A stretch of DNA of 64,000 nucleotides from contig OY744604.1 of the NCBI GenBank assembly GCA_963556255.1, positions 27,494,099 through 27,558,098 on the forward strand. Direction: 5' to 3'. This stretch comes from Allolobophora icterica. Its lineage: Eukaryota > Annelida > Clitellata > Crassiclitellata > Lumbricidae. The position numbers and the translations under genes are program-made. The notes under the pieces were generated by a model. It had not been told where the DNA came from, did no database searches, and worked only from the letters and a program-made list of their open reading frames with translations. The stretch's first letter is position 1. Each line of letters opens with the position of its first letter. Below, one piece after another: positions 14,501-24,200 of the stretch.

Positions 14501-17500
14501 CTGTGGTTAACAATACGGTTATACAAATAGATGAATTAGCTATTAGCTGCATTTACAAATAGATGAATGAGTGGGTGGGTCGATAAATGAATTATAGGAT
14601 AGTTGGATGGATGGGTGGATGAATTGTTTATTAGATGGATGGGTGGGTGGATTAGTGTATTTTAGAATAGCTGGATGGATGAATGGGTAATGGGTGGTAG
14701 ATTGAGGAATGGGTGGATGGGCGCCTTGTCTTTCGTTTCTCGTTTTATATTTTTAATTCTTTTCTCAGAACGTGATTTTTCGGCGAGTTTCCGCCCCAAT
14801 AAAATCTGTGACTGTGTCTTTGAAGTCTTATTTTCAATAGCTAACCCTTGTAAGAAATCACCTACCGTATTAGAACCCATTTTAGAATTCTGTAAGCCAA
14901 CTTGCCACATCAGCGATCAACATCCGAATGAACCTGTTCTGTGTACAATCTGTCTGGCAGGATGTCTGCTTTTCTAAAGCGAGCTGATATTGGTCCTAGT
15001 CGTGGAAAAACACCATAATTTATTCGGATGAACAGTATTGCGCATTACCGACAGACTGCAGTCTGCATTTGTTCATGCCTTGCGATTGGACGTCGCTGCA
15101 ATATAGAGGTCAAAAATAATTTCATATGCCAACAAAGAGTCAACTAATTCTATTTTTAAACCTTTTAATAAGTCATTTAATTTAAAGCCTCGGTTTCGAA
15201 ACCTGAGGCGGAAATGTTACTTTGACCTTTCAGGATGGCTTTTATTCACTGGTTAGAGAAAGGTAAATAAGTAAGTAAATCGCAAGTCTTTGGAATAAAG
15301 TACTCGTGTGAATAAAATATAAAAAAATATGAACCGTGATTCGTGACAAACTTTAATGTATTTCCAAAAGTAAATCTTATCACGCATTTAATCTTATTTT
15401 CAAACCGTGTTTTTACTTAACATAGGACCAACCTTTCCGCTTTCTGTGCCATTTACCCATTCGTTTAGAAGTTAAGCCAAATAGACAGGACCACAGGTAG
15501 ACACGTTTTCTTTTACCAGTCACCGTGTTTAAAATAATACCAATTTTTTTATTATTATATCATCGCGAGGCCGGGCTAAACAATATTTATGATTTCTTCT
15601 TCTTTTCTTCTTTATGGCTTTGGCGATGCCCCAGCACGCAATAGCCGCTCATTTATGGTGAGTCTCCACTTCTTCCTGTCTTGTGCTCTTTGTGTAGCCT
15701 CCTGCACGGATAGGCCCATCTCCTTGCAGTCCTCTCGAATCCCATCAATCCATCGCAACCTTGGTCTTCCCCTCCGCTCTCCGTGTACGTATCCGTGTAG
15801 TGCCATGTTCGGGTATCTTTCATTTCGCATTCTTGATATATGGCCGAAATAGCGCAGTCTCCTGATCCTTATTCTGTCCACGATGTCCTGCTGTATATTC
15901 AATCTGTTGTGTATCTCCGTATTTCTTATCCTGTCTCTTCTGGTGACTCCCAATATCCTTCGTAAACATACCATTTCGAACACCCTCAGTCGTCTTTTCT
16001 GCATCTCCTTCAATGTCCATGTCTCCGAGTTATACAATAATACGTTTAGTACAAGTGTCTCATAGCCTACACCTGTACTTTGGTGGTCCTGCTGATTTCC
16101 CTCGCACTAAATTATGATTTGGTTATACCAATTAAAAGGTGCTTAAATTCACTGCAATTCAAAGCAAGATGATTGGAGGAAACTCCTGTAAGAACCCAAC
16201 TCCGTTGCTTATTCATGGGCTCGTCCTATGTGCATTGTCATCTTGCTGCTGATTCGCTGGATATAAATTATGCGATCCAGAACAGTACATGCTAGACATG
16301 TGGACATAGAGTCTCATGCCCCTGCAGTCAGTCATAAATGCAGCTGCGAGATTAATAGCACATCTGCCACGCTGTTCACGCATTTCATCCCTCATATTTG
16401 AGTAACTGCACTAGCTTCCTCTCTCTGCACGTATTAAGTTCAAAATCCTTATTCTGGTGTTCAAGTCACAGCGGGGTCTCGCCCCCAAATATTTAATTGT
16501 TGTAATTCACCGGCCTCTATCTGTCTCTTCGCATCGTTCACTTCGATCCTCGAACAGATTTGATCTTTTTTTCAGTTCCTCTGTAATATGCCGTCTGCTT
16601 CTACTCGCTCTCAAATGTTAATAGGTAAGCCTCGTCTTCTTTTGTTTTCCGCAAAACTTATTTCGTTTCTCTAGGCCTTGCGTCATGGGAGCGCCTCTGA
16701 GCGGTTCACCCTACTAGAGGCGCTTTATAAATGTTTAAATACAATGCAGTACAATTACTAACCACCTCACAGTGGTTGATTAAACCAATTCCGTGGGGTG
16801 TCTATTCATCCACCGGTACAAGTCCGTTGTATGTGCGGGCGGTTTCAGCAGCAGCAATAACACCAGCCAGACAAGCGGCATTGATTGATCCAAATGCATC
16901 CAGTCAGACCACATACGTACACATGGCAAGCTCGACGCTGAGTAATTGCCTATAATGCAGGTTGCTGATACAGATATATTCACTGTATATATCTGTACCT
17001 TCGCCCAGAATATAACATGTTATCTACTTGCGCCAGACTGCATAGGCCTAACATTACACCACATAACAGATGAATTTTGTTGTGATACAGTTGACATGTT
17101 GGCAATGTATAAAAAGGCGTGATAATGAATTTCAGATGCAGGTGTGCTATCTCGGAAGGAAACTGGTTGGAAACGCGAGAATCTCCAGCTACGTGCCATG
17201 TTGTACAAGCGATTAATTCACTCCATACGAAACTATGCACTTGCATTGTTTCAGATTCTGATTCCAGTCCTTTTCACCATATTCGCCTGTCTCGTACTAT
17301 TGGATCCGCCAAGAGAAGATAATTTCCCACCTCTAACCCTTGACCTATCCCAATTCAATAGTCCAATCACTCCATACGACGTTCGCCCTCTAACGGCGAC
17401 CTCCCAGGAACTGGAATCTTGCTATGAAACAAGTGTTCCAGAGAAAGGTAAAATTTTCATCAACCGCGAGCCAGACTACACCACAATGGATGACTACCTG

Positions 17501-20500
17501 ATAAGAATCGGGAAGGATCAAAAAGACAAGTACAATTGGAATTACCAGATCGGCGCTACCATAGAAGAGGACTCTAACGGAAAGTTGAACATTACCGGAC
17601 TTTTCAATAACCAAGCCTACCACACGATCGCCATCTCGTTATCGTACTTGGGAAACACTCTGATGCAATGCTATGGCGACAAGAGGTACAAGATCGAAAC
17701 CATAAACCACCCACTTCCCAAGAACTTTTCGAAACAGGTCGTGCAAGACGTCGTTAATCGGAAAATGAGTGGATTTGGTTTCTCCTTCTGCGTGTCTTTC
17801 GGAATGGCCTTCCTGTTCCCCACTTTCCTCGTCTTTCTCATAAAGGAACGAAAGTCGGGAGCGAAGCACAGTCAACTCGTGAGCGGAGTCAGACTGCATA
17901 ATTTCTGGTTTGCAACATTTATTTGGGATTTCGTCAACTACCTCGTTCCGTGTATTTTGATCATCGTCGTCATCCTGAGTTTTCAAACCGAGGGTTACTG
18001 GGAAAATACTTGGTAGGTATACCGTATTTAGACGTCACCCTCAAAATCTCGTTCATAGCGTTCACGATGCTATTGTAAAAGGAAAGATAAGAACACTAGA
18101 AAAAAAGGACGTGGAAGGGGAAGAGAAACAGAAAAAGAACAGAAAGAAGGACAAGGAGGATTACACGGAGAATCGGGAGAAGTTGAAGTAGGTTAAGGAC
18201 GAGAAGAATGAGAAGGATGTGTAGCAGCAAAGATGTAAAAGAAGAAGAATAAAATAAAAAATGAGTATGATAAAGAAATGAGTTGAAGAAGAGTACGAAG
18301 GAGGAGAAGAAGAATAATGAAAGTGAAACGAATCGTGAATGTATGGTAGCGAGAAAGTATGGGACAATCGGAAGATTGAGAAAATCAAGAACAATTAGAA
18401 ACATGCGGAAAGGAAAATGGGGAAAGTGACGGGAGGGAAGAGATTAGCTTTTGGCCCAGATTCTTGAATTACCTTTGTCTCCCGGTAAGCATTGACCCTC
18501 ATAAGTCTTCTACCCTTATGGATCAGACAGTGAAAGGTTTTCTCAAAATCTGTGAATACTGACAATGGTTGTTTTATGCAGGTGTGTATTTTTTCAGGAT
18601 AATCTTTATTGGTTTAATGCTGTACGGTTTCTCCATGTTGCCCTTTACCTACATAATGTCGTTCCTTTTCGATGAAGCGTCGGTCGGTTGCGTTTGGCTT
18701 TTCGTCATCTGCATAGTAACAGGTAAGGAGTTACAGCATATACATCGTGGTTTTCCTTACTCTTTCTACACTGAAGTCACAGCAAATCCATTATGCTTTG
18801 CGAAGCGTTCCGAAATGAATGTCTACGATATGGCTGATTTTAAATATTGCTTAAATATAGCTTCCATATCATCACCTTAAATTAACTATTCTGCAATGGA
18901 TGAGCAATAAACGTATTTCGAAAATATCTATTTCGTGAACAAATCGAAGTAATTCAAAATCAAATGATTCGCTAAGAATTACAGTAGGTTGAGCTGTAGC
19001 CGGATCCATAATAAACTTAAGCAGTTTATCGCATTGTTCTAATCTGACCGAAACATTGTTATTTCAACGACGGCTACGCAGCCGACAAGAGATTTAGATC
19101 TGCAACGTTGTGTCATAGATCACAAAATCTGTGTTGAGGTTACTGTCTGCTTCTTGTCATTTTGAAGGAATGATTACGACCATCACAATTTTCATAGTGC
19201 AATTGCTATCGCCCCGAAGTATTTTGCACACCTTGGAATGGACTTTCTACACCTTATTTCCCACTTACTGCCTAAACGCGGTTCTTCAGAACATCTACAG
19301 CAACTACAACAAACATAAAGACTGCAACGAAGTGGCCAAAGGAGAGACACTGGCCGATTTCTGCGCAGATATGAAACGATTTGGTCATCCTTGTTGTCCA
19401 GGTATTATATATAGATATATATATATATATATTCGTTTATTGATAGAGACAAAACTATATAGTTGTCACACGGCAACCAGGTGCATCTAATAGGGACAAT
19501 GAGAAATAACATTTCAATAAACTCTGGCATATCGAACTCTAGATATAACGGCTCTATCTTCTTTGTCTGGAAGCTCGAAATGATGCTGGTGCAGTTGAAG
19601 GTTATAACGTCTCTTCATGATTGGGGGGGACAGGCACAGCAGGACATCGATTTCGTTGCACATTACCGCTCGTCACAGGGATGCGTCAACTCTAAGACCG
19701 TATACGAAAGGCTCGGCGCAGACACAGGCAGCAACTGCGGTCGCTGCATCCGGCGCCACATGCGCTCTAATTTGTCCTTGTCCTCCTCCATAACAAAACC
19801 CCACCATGCGGCGAGGGCGTACGCGAGAATGGCCACCGCTGTGGCTCCAGTGACTACGCTCAATGCGTCGGGTGGCAGACCATGAGACCTTTAGCATTCT
19901 CAGAGCATAATAGTGATCTGGAATAGGAGGCGACTAAATCGGATGCATGCCTCTTTAGGCGAAGATAGTCATGTATCATAACCAGGGCTACAGTGGTAAA
20001 ATTAGAGGTGAGTACACGATGCCGGTAGGTTTTTTCGAAACACAGAAAATGGGTTTGGAAAGGAGGTTTGAAATTTTTTTGAAATATCGATTATATGGAA
20101 ACGATTTGGTGAGCGTTTAAGCATTGATATGACGGAATTCCTCACTTTCTAATGCATCAACTATTCTCAAATTTCTTTTTTTAAAATTTGTTGTTGCATC
20201 CAGTGGCAGTGATGTTCAGATATGAAAACAAACCATTGCTAAAAGCGATCGCATTTTAGGCAATTTGTCTGAAAAGCTGATAGGCCCCAAAAGAAAGTAG
20301 ATTGTTTTAGTTTCGGAGGGAGGAGGAGGCATGGTTATGTTAAGGCAATAATTAAATTATTTTGACTTAAAAAAAATTACTTTTATAATAACTTCTAAAC
20401 TTTCGAAATTCCGCTTTGGCGTCGTCAAATAAATTAAACGGGAAGTAGAAATACCGAAAAATGGCCGCAAAATCCAAAATTAGAATGTATAATAATATGA

Positions 20501-21186
20501 AAAAGCATTGCTGCGTTCTTTCTACAAAACGGTCCAAAATTTAGAGCTATGTAAATTTTTAAGTTGTTTTGCAACCCGCTAGGTCAAGCAAACCAGAAAT
20601 AGTTTGTGTATCGTAGTCGTATAGCTGCATATTGTAGCCTACTCATCCAGTAGGCCTATATCAATTCAGTTCCGTTATCCGAGTTGTTCTCTTGAAGAGC
20701 ACTGTATAAATTCTCAGAATGATTGAACATTCACTAGAAAACTATCATTGACGTAAGATGATAGTTTTCACAATGATTTCACAATGTTGGTTGAGCTTTC
20801 GGCATACGTTGAACGTTCATTTTTGGCTTTATGTGTTTATTTGCACAGACAGTGTTGTTTGTTTGTTTGTTTGTTTGTTTGTTTTTTTCATCTCTTTTTA
20901 ACTAATGAAAATTAATCTGTATACCTTAGTTGGAATCCATGTATACTGATAGTTAAGTTCTTTAGTTAAGAGTTCTATCATTGTTTCTTTTACCTGCTGA
21001 TCATATAACTTGATCGATGTTACCGCTAGAAGTATTGATTATGCTGCCATTTACTTGTATTACGATAAATGTTAACTAGGTGGCCCTGCTAAGCGGGATC
21101 AAGATCCCTTTTGGGTCTCCTCTTGTTGCCAAAGTTCAAACTTTTATGTTGTATTTTCCTTGTACTTCAAATGGCTTGAATAAAAG

Positions 21187-21232
<46 letters not shown>

Positions 21233-24200
21233 CTTGACCCTTCAGCCGGCAGATCAGTCGAATTTTGTCGGAGTGCTTTCTGCAGGACTTGCAGTAAATT
21301 TTGTTCACAGTCCGACAGTTTTCTCTCGACTACATTGACATCGACCGAGTCGCCTAATTTCCACGACAGATACGTGCTCAACTGTACATTGATCCATTAT
21401 TATTCGACTTGCTCATTTTCGCCGCCCCCCAGAAATGTGCCTCCTCGTTCGCCTAATGGTTAAACCAGACTGCATACTATATAGTACTATCTGTTGGTCC
21501 TGCTACAGATTTTCGTTGTCTTGAAATTTGCCTTTATTCCCGAGGACTTGCGCACTGGGAGCGACTCTGATTGGTGGGCACTGGGTAGAGGCGCTTTATA
21601 AGTTTTGAAATACACTACAATACAATACCTCCGAGACTCGACTTGACCCTCTACACATATCGACTTGTCCCTTGAATTCGTATTCGGCACCAGAATTGGA
21701 CTGCTGCATATAGAAACCGTCCGTCACATTGGCACTCCTAGCACTGCAAACTTGGACCCCGTACAGCTTGGCGTCGTCTGAATCGTCTCCTGCAAAAACG
21801 AAATTAGGAAATGAATTATGAATTATTTGCCGAACTATAATTATGAACGAAATTGAAATTATTTTCAAAACTAGAATCATTTTACTTCTTGTGGCGCATA
21901 AGTTGAGACGAAGGCGAGTAAAAATCGCACGCGATCCAAGCACATAATCCATTGGAAACTTCCGGTTGAGATGAAGGCGCTGTGCATACCATTCTCGATG
22001 CATTATACTATCTTTGATCTTCGTTGTCTGATTATTGTCCCCATCCCACGTGCGTACCAACGAACGCAGTTTCATGCTCCATTTTATTTCGGCTTTGATC
22101 GTTAAGTTGTAACATTATGAGTTTATCGAGAATGTTGGCTGGAAGAAAGCCATTTGACGAAGCTACAGGCAGATCTACATGCCAAGCAGCAAACGAGGAA
22201 ATAACGGAATTTGTGGAACAGCATTTGCTGGAAATTAGTATTAGCAATACAAGTCTTGGGAGAGCGATAGATTAATGGTAACACCATGGCTTGAAGAGCA
22301 TTAGATCTTGAAAAGTCGCGGTTCAATATCCGTAAGCCCCTTCTAGATCGACTCAGCCTTCCACTTCCTAAGGGGCAGCAGTAAAATGACCGGGCACCTA
22401 ACAGGCTGCCCAGACGTGTATTAATTCAGATCTTGATAATTGTACCGTCAAGTTTCAATGTAACTTATTGCGGTTTGTCAGTGAGGTTGTCAAAAAACAC
22501 AAATAAAAAAATTGTAGTTCATATGCATTTTTGCAGGTATGTATATATCTATGTGTATATATATATATTCAAATATGCCGGAAGAGTTTCTGAATATAAA
22601 ACTCGGAGGAGCGCTTACACATCTACTGAATAAATTAACGATAAACTTATTTATTTAAAAGCCTTTCCACAGCGATCTCCTCTGGCGCAACATTTCTTTC
22701 TCTGAAAGACAATGCATGTTAGTGTTCTGTGTTTGTAGATTGTAACTGTTTATGTTCTTGTTTCCATTTACAAACAACCATTGTACTTTCATATATACAA
22801 ACTGTTTTCGCATTTTAAGGCAACTGCGGCGAAAACTGTGAAATGGTTGACAACTACCTGTCGTGGACGTTGCCTGGGGTTGGGCGACCATTTGTCTTCA
22901 TGGTCGTTCAAGGCATCGTTTTCTTCTTCATTCTCTGCATTATCGAAAGTGACATCGTCGGTATTTTACTCAAGGGGATGAATCCGAACAGAGTGAGTCA
23001 AGCCACGCTCACCGAGATGGACACTGATGAACATGGAAAGACCAGTGAAGACTCGGATGTTGCAAATGAGCGACAGCGCATCAGGTCGAATCCGATACAG
23101 GAACTCGTCAAGACAGAATCAGTCGTCATCCAGGATCTGACGAAGCTCTATGGAAACTTTGTGGCCGTTAACTAGTTGAGTATCGGAGTCTCTCAGAAGG
23201 AATGCTTTGGTCTCCTCGGAGTCAACGGAGCTGGGAAGACGACAATCTTCAAGATGCTTACTGGAGAAATCCGGCCATCCTTCGGAAGCGCCTATATCGC
23301 CGGGGTAAGCTTCCAAAACGGCCTTGCACAGGTCCGTCAGAAGATCGGATACTGTGCACAGTTTGACACGAACATTGACCAACTGACTGTTCACGAGACT
23401 CTCTGGATGTACGCATGCGTACACGGAATTCCGGCTCAGGTCCGACAAGAGGTCATCGATCGACTCATTGAACGTCTGACGCTGAAGCCATACACTAACA
23501 AACGAGCCGAAAATCTCAGGTGATTGCGATTATAAAACCTGTGCCCGTAGGAAGGGTAATTTGTGTTCAAATTTAAATATGTGAAAAGAAGTGAAAAAAT
23601 TTAGAAATAAGTAGTCTCCTGCTGTGCATTTATACACCGTGTGTAAAAGGTGAAATCAAATTTCTCGATACGCTCCCGATCTTTAACCTTTGACTTGCCC
23701 GACCTTTTGATACCTTACCTTTATTTTCTTGTTGGTACTCTTTTACCTTACCTTGCCCTTAGTTACCTTACCTTATCTTTTGTTTTAATAATGTAAACTA
23801 GTTTAACATGCCTAAATGACTGTATTGTGTTACATTGTTGGTAGCGGTGGAAACAAGCGTAAGTTATGTGTGGCCGTTGCGTTGATGGGTAATCCAACAG
23901 TCCTCTTCCTCGATGAACCGACAACGGGCGTTGATCCAGAAGCCAGGAGACACGTCTGGAATACTCTGGCCGCCGCAAGAAACGTCGGCACTACCATCAT
24001 ACTCACGTCGCACAGGTACATCCCCCTCCTCAAGTTCTCCTTTTACTCAATGCCCAGATATATCGGATTATCAATATAAATTGGGGGTATTTGAGACAAA
24101 TATTAGTAGCTAATATTAACATATTTATACATATAGTTTCCTTATATGCAAATGTGTCCGTCGTAAGACGCTACGTCACAAACGGCTTCTGTTCTATTGT

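Noticed and set aside
18096..18404. Leu/Phe/Ser-rich reverse-strand frames
   Set aside because: Reverse reading of a purine-rich intron tract.
18569..18597. Upstream acceptor (atgcag at 18581) for the 18598 exon
   Set aside because: It gives an incoming phase incompatible with the exon ending at 18012; the acceptor at 18597 fits.
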